10,580 nucleotides of DNA from Phycisphaeraceae bacterium (lineage in GTDB: Bacteria > Planctomycetota > Phycisphaerae > Phycisphaerales > Phycisphaeraceae). The position numbers were made by a program, and so were the translations under genes. The stretch covers positions 1 to 10,580 of the forward strand of contig JAESSU010000536.1 in the NCBI GenBank assembly GCA_016763955.1, written 5' to 3'. Below are positions 1 through 6,399 of this stretch, in pieces (position 1 is the stretch's first letter; every line of letters starts with the position of its first letter). A model generated the notes under the pieces. It ran no database searches. It was not told the DNA's origin and saw only the letters and a list, made by a program, of their open reading frames with translations.

Positions 1-895
1 AGACCTCGATGTTGGCGATCACTTTTGATCCGCCTCCTGCGCACTTGATTCGTCCTGACATGTCGATGCAATCCTTGAGCACCATTGATCAGCGGGTGAC
101 TAAGATCAAGCAAATGGGGGCAGATGTTGTCAAGGTGATCACGCCGACCTTAGAGTGGTTGGAACAAACACCTGATGCGTTTATCAAAACCTTATGGCCA
201 CCTATCACATCAGTGGCATGGTGGAAGGCGATGATTTTCGCTTTGGGAAAAATCGGCAAGGGGACATTCCCTTGCTAGCTAAGCTTGCCAAAGCGTTGCA
301 CTTTCAAATGCAAAGGGTTGAGCCTGTAGAAGTATTATTACATGATCAGTTAATCACCCGTGTGAGTAGTACACTGACGCGTTGGTTACTTGATCAGGGC
401 AGAGTTGCTGATGTGACGCGATGTCTTGGCCATGCCTATGGTCTGACTGCAACGGTGATCAAAGGTGAACAGCGGGGACGGACAATCAACGTGCCCACAG
501 TGAATTTAGATTTAGATCAGCTAGAAGGTCATGCCTTACCCGCAAACGGTGTCTACGGTGGTTACGCAGTCCTTGAAAATGGTGACCCATATCCAGCAGC
601 GATTAGCTTGGGAATCAAGCCCACCTTCAATGGCAAGCAGCAGACGCTCGAAGCACACCTGCTAAATTTCGAGGGTGATCTCTACGACAGCAAAGTCACG
701 TTACAATTCACACATTGGATTCGGCATCAGCAGCCCTTCCCAAGCTTTGCGGATTTACGAGCACAGTTGGTTCGTGATATCAACTACGTTGGTAAGTGGG
801 CGACTGAAGATGCAGAGACTTTGGGGACTTCCGAGGGCGGGGTTTCTGGAGGCGAGACTTCCGGGGGTGCTGCTTCCGGGGGGGGCGGGAGATAA
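1..895 (+). CDS. ribF: Bifunctional riboflavin kinase/FAD synthetase, 5'-truncated by the window and split by an apparent frameshift
   Basis: The enzyme phosphorylates riboflavin to FMN and adenylylates FMN to FAD in the cytoplasm. The reading frame entering the window (codons from position 3) shows the FAD-synthetase nucleotidyltransferase core, with ITFDPPP followed by LIRP. The N-terminal HxGH region lies outside the window. Near 186-194 the homology moves to another frame, which continues with GDDFRFGKNRQGD (canonical G.DFRFG..R.GD), VSSTLTR, and then the riboflavin-kinase domain. That domain has RGRTINVPTVNL, GVYGG, LGIKPTF and the TLEAHLLNFEGDLYD segment with its conserved Glu. The first frame stops at 276-278 and the second is closed upstream of about position 26, so neither alone encodes the protein. 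One extra A in the AAAA run at 186-189 would join them as FIKNLMATYH. The C-terminus is an unusual Gly/Ser-rich tail of about 22 residues. The family call is secure. Whether the frameshift is a sequence error, a real mutation or recoding is open. Confidence 0.9.
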
Positions 896-919
896 TATTA
901 ATTTAAGGAAACGTTGTTC

Positions 920-1927
920 ATGACGAATAAATATGTATCGAATGTTACGCTCCAGGGTGCTGCGGATCTTTTACGCAAGTCAAAAAAGATTGTTGTCACT
1001 ACCCGTGCCAAGCCTGACGGTGATGCTTTTGGCAGTGTGATTGCATTATGTGAAGTCCTCAAGCGACAAAACACTGATGTGACAGCATTGTTCATGCCTC
1101 CGATCCCAAGTGGACTCGTGGGCATTTGCGGTGAACTGGAACTTGCTGAGTTTAACGAGGGAGACACACTCCCCGAGGCTGACTTGTATGTCCTTGTGGA
1201 CACGGGGGCATGGTCACAGGTTTCGCCCCTGCGTGAGCAACTTGCCAAGCATTTAGACAACACATTGATCATCGACCATCACATGGGCGGCGACATTCTG
1301 GCAGCTCATTTTTTTATCGACAGTAAAGCAGCAGCTTGTTGTGAGATCATCGCTCTGTTTGTTGATGAACTGATGGCACACGTTTTTGAAGATCCCATTG
1401 TGGCCAGCGCCTTGTATGTGGGCATTGCTACGGACACCAGGTGGTTCCGATTTTCAAACACTCGGCCCCAAACCCATGAGTTGGCTGCCCGACTCATTGC
1501 TGCGGGGGTGGATCATGCTGCTTTGTATGAACGTTCGGAACAGACTGAACGTCCCGAAAAGCTCAAGTTGATGATCCGTGCATTGGATAGTCTTGAGTTA
1601 CTCTCCGATGCTAAGGCTGCGGTGATGGTGCTTCGCAAAGAGGACTTTATCCAAACGGGCGCATTGCCTGTTGAGACAGAACGCTTTGTCGATATTCCAC
1701 AAGCGGTGGCATCGGTGCAAGTTGTGGTTCTCATCTGTGAATCGCTCGATAATGGACCTATTCGAATCAGCTTCAGAAGTAAGCCCGGCAAGAATGCGGT
1801 GGATGTGGCAACGCTAGCTGGCGAGTTTGGCGGCGGCGGTCATGCACGCGCAGCAGGGGCCAAATCAGATGGAGACTTGGATCAAGTCGTCGCGAGCATC
1901 AAGGCTGCTGTTCTTAAGAGTGTTTAG
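920..1927 (+). CDS. nrnA: DHH/DHHA1 family phosphoesterase, NrnA-like (oligoribonuclease / pAp phosphatase type)
   Basis: Members of this family are Mn2+-dependent cytoplasmic enzymes that degrade nano-RNAs and often pAp. The protein has 335 residues, a usual length. The DHH domain shows motif I at about 27-39 (TTRAKPDGDAFGS), VDTGAW near 91-96, the signature LIIDHHMGGD with D119-H120-H121, and YVGIATDTRWFRFSNT. The C-terminal DHHA1 domain has GGGGHARAAGA (G304-H308). In motif I the metal-binding His of the usual HxxPDGD is Arg29, which is odd. A TTG start at 914 is possible, but AAGGAA at 905-910 lies 9 nt before ATG 920 and only 3 nt before the TTG, so ATG is chosen. The gene follows ribF by 24 nt and is probably co-transcribed with it. 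Family assignment is firm. The exact substrate (nano-RNA, pAp or a cyclic dinucleotide product) cannot be told from sequence. Confidence 0.88.
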   Translation: MTNKYVSNVTLQGAADLLRKSKKIVVTTRAKPDGDAFGSVIALCEVLKRQNTDVTALFMPPIPSGLVGICGELELAEFNEGDTLPEADLYVLVDTGAWSQVSPLREQLAKHLDNTLIIDHHMGGDILAAHFFIDSKAAACCEIIALFVDELMAHVFEDPIVASALYVGIATDTRWFRFSNTRPQTHELAARLIAAGVDHAALYERSEQTERPEKLKLMIRALDSLELLSDAKAAVMVLRKEDFIQTGALPVETERFVDIPQAVASVQVVVLICESLDNGPIRISFRSKPGKNAVDVATLAGEFGGGGHARAAGAKSDGDLDQVVASIKAAVLKSV

Positions 1928-1934
1928 CAGAAAA

Positions 1935-2094
1935 TTAATCACGGAAAGCACACAAGACACGGAAAAATGACAGAATCGTTGGTTTTAAAATTTTACATTT
2001 GGGAGTAGCCCTCAGGCATTATTTTCCCCAACCGCATCGCTTTAGTTTTCAAATAGTTTTTTATTTCAGTGTCTTGTGTGCTTTCCGTGGTTAA
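1935..2094. repeat. Long inverted repeat (26-bp arms) flanking a 108-nt centre in the nrnA-ilvD gap
   Basis: The left arm is 1935-1960 and the right arm is 2069-2094. The arms are reverse complements at 25 of 26 positions, and the one exception (T1939 against G2090) still pairs as a G-U wobble in RNA. With one mismatch the stem can extend a few more pairs inward, to about 1965/2064. Each arm is built from a 9-nt period: CACGGAAAG, CACACAAGA, CACGGAAAA. The centre is AT-rich with no ORF and a small GGG/CCC hairpin near 2001-2013. From memory, arms of this CACGGAAAG type resemble dispersed intergenic repeats of many bacterial genomes, but this was not searched. It starts 7 nt after the nrnA stop, so it could also act as a terminator or a 3'-end structure. 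Confidence 0.85.
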
Positions 2095-2172
2095 AAAAAC
2101 AAGATTACAATGCCACTGCCTCAAAGTTTCAAATCAACACCCGGTTCCCGAATCACGACTCCCCGGTTTTGT

Positions 2173-2212
2173 TACAATGCTCGTTTCTCGCATTGACCGC
2201 TGTAATCAAGGA
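2173..2212 (+). promoter_or_regulatory. Possible ilvD -10 element and ribosome binding site
   Basis: TACAAT at 2173-2178 matches five of six positions of the sigma-70 -10 consensus and lies about 44 nt before the ilvD start. No convincing -35 was found around 2150-2156. AAGGA at 2208-2212, 9 nt before ATG 2222, is a good Shine-Dalgarno site and supports the chosen ilvD start. No leader peptide rich in branched-chain residues and no T-box was seen. Confidence 0.35.
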
Positions 2213-2221
2213 TAAATTGCT

Positions 2222-3928
2222 ATGACTCAACTCAATAAATTCTCCGCACGAATCACCCAACCTGCCAGCCAAGGCGCATCACAAGCCATGCTTTATGCCA
2301 CGGGCATGTCGGCTGATGATATGAACAAACCACAAATTGGCATCGGTAGCGTCTGGTACGACGGCAACCCTTGCAACATGCACCTCAATGATTTTGCAAG
2401 CAAAATCAAAGAAGGTGTCGAAACAGCAGGCATGGTGGGCATGCGATTTAACACCATCGGTGTCTCTGATGGCATCTCCATGGGAACCGATGGCATGAGC
2501 TACTCGCTGCAATCGCGGGACATCATTGCTGACAGCATGGAAACCATCATGGCGGCTCAATGGTATGACGCTTTGGTCGCAATCCCCGGCTGTGACAAGA
2601 ACATGCCCGGCTGCATCATGGCTATGGCGAGGCTTAATCGTCCTTCCCTGATGATCTATGGCGGAACCATCAAAGCCGGCTGTGCAGTACTCGACAACAA
2701 AGAAGAAAAGCTCGATGTCGTTTCTGCATTCCAAGCTTACGGCCAGGCTCTTTTGGGCAGTATCACGGAAGACCAACGCCAAACCATTATTCAAAAAGCA
2801 TGCCCAGGAGCTGGCGCTTGCGGGGGAATGTACGCCGCGAACACGATGGCATCGATCATCGAATGTATGGGAATGAGCTTGCCTTATTCATCATGCACAC
2901 CGGCCGAGGATTCAGATAAAATCCAAGAATGTCTAGACGCGGGTAAAGCGGTTTTGAACTTACTTAAGCTCGACCTTAAGCCCAGTGACATCGTCACCAA
3001 ACAGTCTTTTCTTAATGCGATGCGTCTGTGCATTATCACAGGTGGATCGACCAATGCAGTCTTGCACACCATTGCAATGGCCCGTGCGTTTGATATCGAT
3101 TTGACCATTGAAGACTGGCAAGCTGTTAGCGACGAAACACCTTTCCTATGCGATCTGAAACCTTCAGGACGATTCGTTATGGAAGACCTTCACGCTATTG
3201 GTGGCACGCCGTCACTGATTAAAATGCTCATCAAAAAAGAACTCATCGATGGCAGCCAAATGACCGTCACAGGCAAGACCCTTTGGGAAAACGTCAAAGA
3301 CGCTCAGGATATCGCGCCCTATGGCAATGGCCCCGGACAGCAGGAAATCGTCAAGCCCTTTGAGAACCCTGTCAAAGCCGATGGCCATATTCAAATCATG
3401 CGTGGCAACTTCTCGCCCGGGGGCTGTGTCGGGAAAATCACCGGCAAAGAAGGTGTCACCTTCACCGGACCCGCCAGCGTGTTTGACTGTGAAGAAGACA
3501 TGCTCAAAGGTTTAGAAGATGGCAAAATCAACAAGGGAGATGTCATCATCATTCGTTATGAAGGTCCTAAGGGCGGCCCGGGAATGCCCGAAATGCTCAC
3601 CCCAACGTCTGCATTAGCAGGTGCGGGCATGCTCAAGGATGTGGCTCTAATCACCGACGGCCGATTCTCAGGTGGTAGTCACGGATTTATCATCGGCCAT
3701 GTGGTTCCCGAAGCCATTGATGGCGGGCCGATCGCTTTTGTAAACAACGGTGACACGATTCATATCGACACCCTCACCCATGAAATAAACATGGATGTGA
3801 GTGATGAAGAATTAGCCAAACGCAAAGCTGCATGGCAAAAGCCCGAATATAAGTTTAGCCGTGGGACGCTTTACAAATACATCAAAAACGTCAAAGACGC
3901 ATCCCACGGTTGTGTCACCGACGAATAA
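2222..3928 (+). CDS. ilvD: Dihydroxy-acid dehydratase
   Basis: IlvD dehydrates 2,3-dihydroxy-isovalerate and 2,3-dihydroxy-3-methylvalerate to the 2-oxo acids, the penultimate step of valine and isoleucine synthesis and a source of leucine and pantothenate precursors. At 568 residues it has the normal length. The Fe-S ligands expected for the IlvD/Edd family are present: C51 (NPCNMHLND), C124 ([10 protein letters not shown]) and C200 ([16 protein letters not shown]). Also visible are GGSTNAVLH and [10 protein letters not shown], whose S483 corresponds to the catalytic serine of the family. The three-Cys pattern favours a [2Fe-2S] enzyme. The Shine-Dalgarno site AAGGA at 2208-2212 supports the start. 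The gene appears to be monocistronic: a long repeat-bearing gap lies upstream and a convergent operon downstream. Its stop codon TAA lies within the first bases of repeat copy A. No other ilv gene is in the window. Confidence 0.97.
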   Translation: MTQLNKFSARITQPASQGASQAMLYATGMSADDMNKPQIGIGSVWYDGNPCNMHLNDFASKIKEGVETAGMVGMRFNTIGVSDGISMGTDGMSYSLQSRDIIADSMETIMAAQWYDALVAIPGCDKNMPGCIMAMARLNRPSLMIYGGTIKAGCAVLDNKEEKLDVVSAFQAYGQALLGSITEDQRQTIIQKACPGAGACGGMYAANTMASIIECMGMSLPYSSCTPAEDSDKIQECLDAGKAVLNLLKLDLKPSDIVTKQSFLNAMRLCIITGGSTNAVLHTIAMARAFDIDLTIEDWQAVSDETPFLCDLKPSGRFVMEDLHAIGGTPSLIKMLIKKELIDGSQMTVTGKTLWENVKDAQDIAPYGNGPGQQEIVKPFENPVKADGHIQIMRGNFSPGGCVGKITGKEGVTFTGPASVFDCEEDMLKGLEDGKINKGDVIIIRYEGPKGGPGMPEMLTPTSALAGAGMLKDVALITDGRFSGGSHGFIIGHVVPEAIDGGPIAFVNNGDTIHIDTLTHEINMDVSDEELAKRKAAWQKPEYKFSRGTLYKYIKNVKDASHGCVTDE

Positions 3929-4030
3929 TACCAGTTACGATTAAAACCTGTGCGTGACTGACATCGCCAACACAAGCGATACAAAATCTTATGAACCGTC
4001 CGACACGTGCAAAATATACGCGATGCGTAT
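3925..4030 (+). repeat. Dispersed intergenic repeat, copy A (about 106 bp)
   Basis: This stretch aligns with 7285-7389 at about 86% identity by hand count (14 mismatches and one gap). It begins at the ilvD stop codon with ATAATACCA and ends with GATGCGTAT. Near the 3' end is a short perfect hairpin, TATACGC-GAT-GCGTATA (4015-4031). No reading frame runs through both copies. Both copies lie in gaps between convergent genes, immediately after the plus-strand gene, which suggests a 3'-end element or a small non-autonomous mobile sequence. Confidence 0.85.
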
Positions 4031-4055
4031 AAATATTCGTCCTAATCTTGATTAA

Positions 4056-4095
4056 AATAACAACCCCCCATCGTTACTGATGGGGGGTTGTTATT
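4056..4095. terminator. Bidirectional rho-independent terminator between ilvD and the mlaE operon
   Basis: A perfect 17-bp stem (4056-4072 with 4079-4095) contains six consecutive G-C pairs and a 6-nt loop (GTTACT, 4073-4078). On the plus strand T-rich sequence follows the stem. On the minus strand the A-rich 4051-4057 reads as a T tract. It lies 128 nt after the ilvD stop and 49 nt after the mlaE stop, so it can end transcription from both sides. Confidence 0.9.
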
Positions 4096-4143
4096 GTTTA
4101 ACAGTGAGTTTTTATTGATGGTTTTTGAAAGCATCACATGTCT

Positions 4144-5019
4144 TTATGTCCAGCCAATTGCGAAGAAGATCGCTGTGAAGATCAGGTCGCAGAAGATGAT
4201 TGCGACAATGGAATGAACGACGGTATTGGTGGTTGCTTTGCCGACACCTGCTGCGCCTCCTGAGACTCTTAGGCCGTTGTAGCATGAAATTGAACCGATG
4301 AGTATGCCAAAGACACAGGCTTTAAATAACCCCGTTCCAAAGTCTGCAATATCCAGTTGATTGATGGTGTTGTTGATGTAGATTGCTGATGGGATTTGAA
4401 GCTTGGTGATGCCTATTAGGTAGCCTGCAAATAATCCTATCAAGTCCGCCATGATTGCCAGTACCAGTAAGGCGACCACCGTTGCGATTAATCGCGGAAC
4501 CACTAGGAAGCGGATGGGATTTAGGGCATGGGCTTCAAGGGCTTCGATTTCTTCATTGACCGCCATCGTGCCAATCTCCGCAGCGATGGAAGCCCCTGCA
4601 AATCCGGTGAGCACGATCGCGCTAATCAGCGGTCCAAGTTCACGGACAATTGCAACGGCGATAATATTAGCTACGGTTTCGACTTGCCCAAACTCTTCAA
4701 GAGGCGGGGCCATCTGCAAAGCCAAAATTAGACCAATGCAGAAGCTCACCAGTAAAATCACGCCCACGGATTGCGCGCCTAATCGCACAAGCTGGACATA
4801 AAAGGCAGGGCGACCAAACCGTATTTTTGGGAGGGTTATACTTCGCCATATCCACCTTAGGGCGCTGATGACCAGAACCCATACGCCTCCCATATAGTCC
4901 AAAAAATCAGTCGCGATTTTAACGGCACTAAAACCTAGACGGCCTAACATGGCCAAGGGTTTAAGATAAAAAGGCGTTACATTGGAGTCGGTATTTTGCA
5001 AGAGGCAGTCTCCTACCAT
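4144..5019 (-). CDS. mlaE: MlaE-family ABC transporter permease (phospholipid/hydrophobic-substrate transport)
   Basis: MlaE-type permeases sit in the inner membrane and, with an MlaF ATPase and an MCE-domain MlaD, move phospholipids or other hydrophobic molecules across the diderm envelope. Of 291 residues, about 75-291 form the family domain: a hydrophobic segment near 82-103, the conserved cytoplasmic region GASIAAEIGTMAVNEEIEAL (142-161) running into PIRFLVVPR (168-176), and GGAAGVGKATTNTVVHS (254-270) before the last membrane segment. The family's usual Arg in GR.G reads GFAG here. The listed ATG has no Shine-Dalgarno site. GGAG lies inside codons 3-4, 8 nt before a TTG at 4999-5001, so translation may begin there and give 285 residues. 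The gene follows the STAS gene by 18 nt and is last in the operon. No mlaF or mlaD is adjacent, so its partners must be encoded elsewhere. Confidence 0.9.
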   Translation of the reverse strand: MVGDCLLQNTDSNVTPFYLKPLAMLGRLGFSAVKIATDFLDYMGGVWVLVISALRWIWRSITLPKIRFGRPAFYVQLVRLGAQSVGVILLVSFCIGLILALQMAPPLEEFGQVETVANIIAVAIVRELGPLISAIVLTGFAGASIAAEIGTMAVNEEIEALEAHALNPIRFLVVPRLIATVVALLVLAIMADLIGLFAGYLIGITKLQIPSAIYINNTINQLDIADFGTGLFKACVFGILIGSISCYNGLRVSGGAAGVGKATTNTVVHSIVAIIFCDLIFTAIFFAIGWT

Positions 5020-5037
5020 GTGTCAATCAATCATAGA

Positions 5038-5373
5038 TTATGCCTGTTTAGCATCTTCCACAGAGTCTTTAATTTTGAAAACCATGTCCAAGCGTGCGAT
5101 TTCAAAAATACCTCGAACCTTGGTTTGCAAATTGCAGAGGAACAGTTGTCGTTTTGCTTTGGTTTGCGTTTGTAATGCTTCTACTAAAACGGCGACCCCC
5201 GAACTGTCCATGTAGGCAACACCTTGAAGGTCAATGATCAGACGTTGGGGCTTGGTGTCGAGAACCTGACGGAAAATTTGACGTAGTTCAGGTGAATAAC
5301 TGTAATCAATTTCGCCGATGCAACTGATTAGACTGCCATCAGGCAACGTTGTGATTTCGTGGGTTTGACTCAT
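5038..5373 (-). CDS. STAS-domain protein, anti-sigma factor antagonist type (RsbV/SpoIIAA-like; possibly MlaB-like)
   Basis: The 111-residue protein is a single STAS domain. It shows the beta-strand pattern LISCIGEIDYSYSPELRQ, then LIIDLQGVAYMDSSGVAVLV, where S57 is the expected phospho-acceptor of RsbV/SpoIIAA proteins, followed by LFLCNLQTKVRGIFEIARLD. In partner switching the unphosphorylated form binds the anti-sigma kinase and frees its target. The kinase gene lies 31 nt upstream, which supports that role. However, the gene directly downstream (18 nt) is an MlaE permease, and MlaB of the MlaFEDB transporter is also a small STAS protein, so it may be a transporter subunit or serve both. 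No clear Shine-Dalgarno site precedes the ATG. The domain call is firm; the choice between the two roles is open. Confidence 0.9.
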   Translation of the reverse strand: MSQTHEITTLPDGSLISCIGEIDYSYSPELRQIFRQVLDTKPQRLIIDLQGVAYMDSSGVAVLVEALQTQTKAKRQLFLCNLQTKVRGIFEIARLDMVFKIKDSVEDAKQA

Positions 5374-5404
5374 GTTTGTAATCTTATGTTTGGGGGTAAC
5401 TGCT

Positions 5405-5860
5405 TTAGCTGCCGTTTTCTTGTGGCTTGTGATATTTACGCAAGGTCAAACGGATGCCTTGCATGTCGGGGCGTTGTTCAAAGTGAACGTGATCCATGAT
5501 ACGGTAGAGAATATGAATGCCCAGTCCGCCGGGTTTTAGCACAGATAGATCTCGTTCTTGAATTTGATCGGGAGAAACATCTTTGCATTGGTCATCAATG
5601 ATAATTTCCATGCCCTGACCGGCGGTGTCATTAAGCGGACGAATCGCGACATTGATGAATTGGTCTGGGGCATCTTTGTAACCATGTCGAATAATATTTG
5701 TGGTCGCTTCATCGACAGCTAGTACCGCGTGGTCGGTCTCCGTGCTGCTTAAACCGCACTTGCCCCCGATGATATTGATCATGTTTCGGATCGCACAAAG
5801 GTATTGCGGTTGGCTGATGACACGCATTTGAATATGGGAGTCGCTGACATCAAATGTCAT
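5405..5860 (-). CDS. GHKL-type anti-sigma factor/serine kinase (RsbW/SpoIIAB-like)
   Basis: Proteins of this class bind ATP with a GHKL fold, sequester a sigma factor or other target, and phosphorylate the STAS antagonist. In these 151 residues the N box is DEATTNIIRHGY (E51, N55, H59), the D box is EIIIDDQCKDVSP (D89-D90), and the lid/G2 region is LKPGGLGIHILYRIMDHV (108-125). The D box lacks the usual Gly after Asp (Q91 instead), a deviation that might alter nucleotide binding. The start overlaps the stop of the upstream lipoprotein gene as ATGA (5857-5860), indicating translational coupling. The STAS partner gene follows after 31 nt. No sigma factor or PP2C phosphatase is in the window, so the regulated target is unknown. 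Confidence 0.88.
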   Translation of the reverse strand: MTFDVSDSHIQMRVISQPQYLCAIRNMINIIGGKCGLSSTETDHAVLAVDEATTNIIRHGYKDAPDQFINVAIRPLNDTAGQGMEIIIDDQCKDVSPDQIQERDLSVLKPGGLGIHILYRIMDHVHFEQRPDMQGIRLTLRKYHKPQENGS

Positions 5861-6213
5861 TGGGGCTTACCTTTGGAAAATTCAGGTGATTGGGCAAATT
5901 CAACCCATCGTGTAATCGCTTCTTCTCGTTGTCCCGCTGGGGCATAGGGGTCATAGTCTAGGCGCGTTGCGGTGATGCGTTCTAGTGATTGAATGCTCAT
6001 TAGACGCTCTGCAGCGTCATCACTGTTAAGGCGTTCAATTAGGGGCCTAACGGCTAAACGGTCACGTTGTTGGCCAGCACGTCGGATGGCATACAGCCGA
6101 GCCGCAGGGTCTGGTGAATTGAATCCACCTTCTGACAATAGCGGCCCTGGGCTACAAGCGCCTAGCAGTGATGCCAGTAGCCAAGGCATGATTCGTAAAA
6201 CCCAGTGTTTCAT
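5857..6213 (-). CDS. Predicted lipoprotein with a HEAT-repeat-like domain
   Basis: The 118-residue product starts with a lipoprotein signal: basic MKHWVLR, a hydrophobic stretch, and the lipobox LLGAC ending at C20, so it is probably lipidated and exported. The mature part has helical HEAT-like repeats: PAARLYAIRRAGQQRDRLAV, RPLIERLNSDDAAERLMSIQ, then SLERITATRLDYDPYAPAGQ and a Trp-containing end (EEAITRWVEF). HEAT repeats usually mediate protein contacts, and no catalytic motif is seen. It is first in the minus-strand operon and overlaps the kinase gene by 4 nt. AAGGG about 12 nt before ATG is a weak, distant Shine-Dalgarno candidate. The function is unknown. A role in signalling envelope state to the downstream kinase/STAS pair is conceivable but rests only on gene order. 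Confidence 0.75.
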   Translation of the reverse strand: MKHWVLRIMPWLLASLLGACSPGPLLSEGGFNSPDPAARLYAIRRAGQQRDRLAVRPLIERLNSDDAAERLMSIQSLERITATRLDYDPYAPAGQREEAITRWVEFAQSPEFSKGKPQ

Positions 6214-6399
6214 AGATCAGATATACCCTTAGTCGATGACTTTGTCTTGTTGCTTGTGCATGTGGCACGTTGGTTCGTGATGCCAGATCGGTTTTGTTAC
6301 GGGCAAAATCATACCCAATGCGTATAAGTTTAGCATGAGTGTCGCTCGCTCGCCTGTGATTACATTGCATAGTTCGCTAGAGACTGGTAGTTTGGGGGC
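6214..6399. other. Divergent intergenic region between the lipoprotein operon and the UDG gene
   Basis: This 186-bp gap must hold promoters for both directions, but no clear -35/-10 pair was found on either strand. At 6303-6327 it contains a 25-nt sequence nearly identical to the 3' end of repeat copy A (4009-4032). TATAAG within that segment could be a -10 for the plus strand, though no -35 fits. Near 6340 there is a small CGCT tandem. Confidence 0.5.

Noticed and set aside
185..194. Programmed -1 frameshift signal in ribF
   Set aside because: No heptamer of the X-XXY-YYZ type is in phase with the upstream frame, and no downstream stimulatory structure was noticed; an indel is simpler.
2279..2794. 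171-codon minus-strand ORF opposite ilvD
   Set aside because: It lies wholly within the well-supported ilvD frame, shows no recognised motif or Shine-Dalgarno site, and fits an antisense shadow of codon bias.
4451..4801. 116-codon plus-strand ORF opposite mlaE
   Set aside because: It overlaps the conserved MlaE domain in antisense and has a composition expected from the complement of membrane-protein codons.
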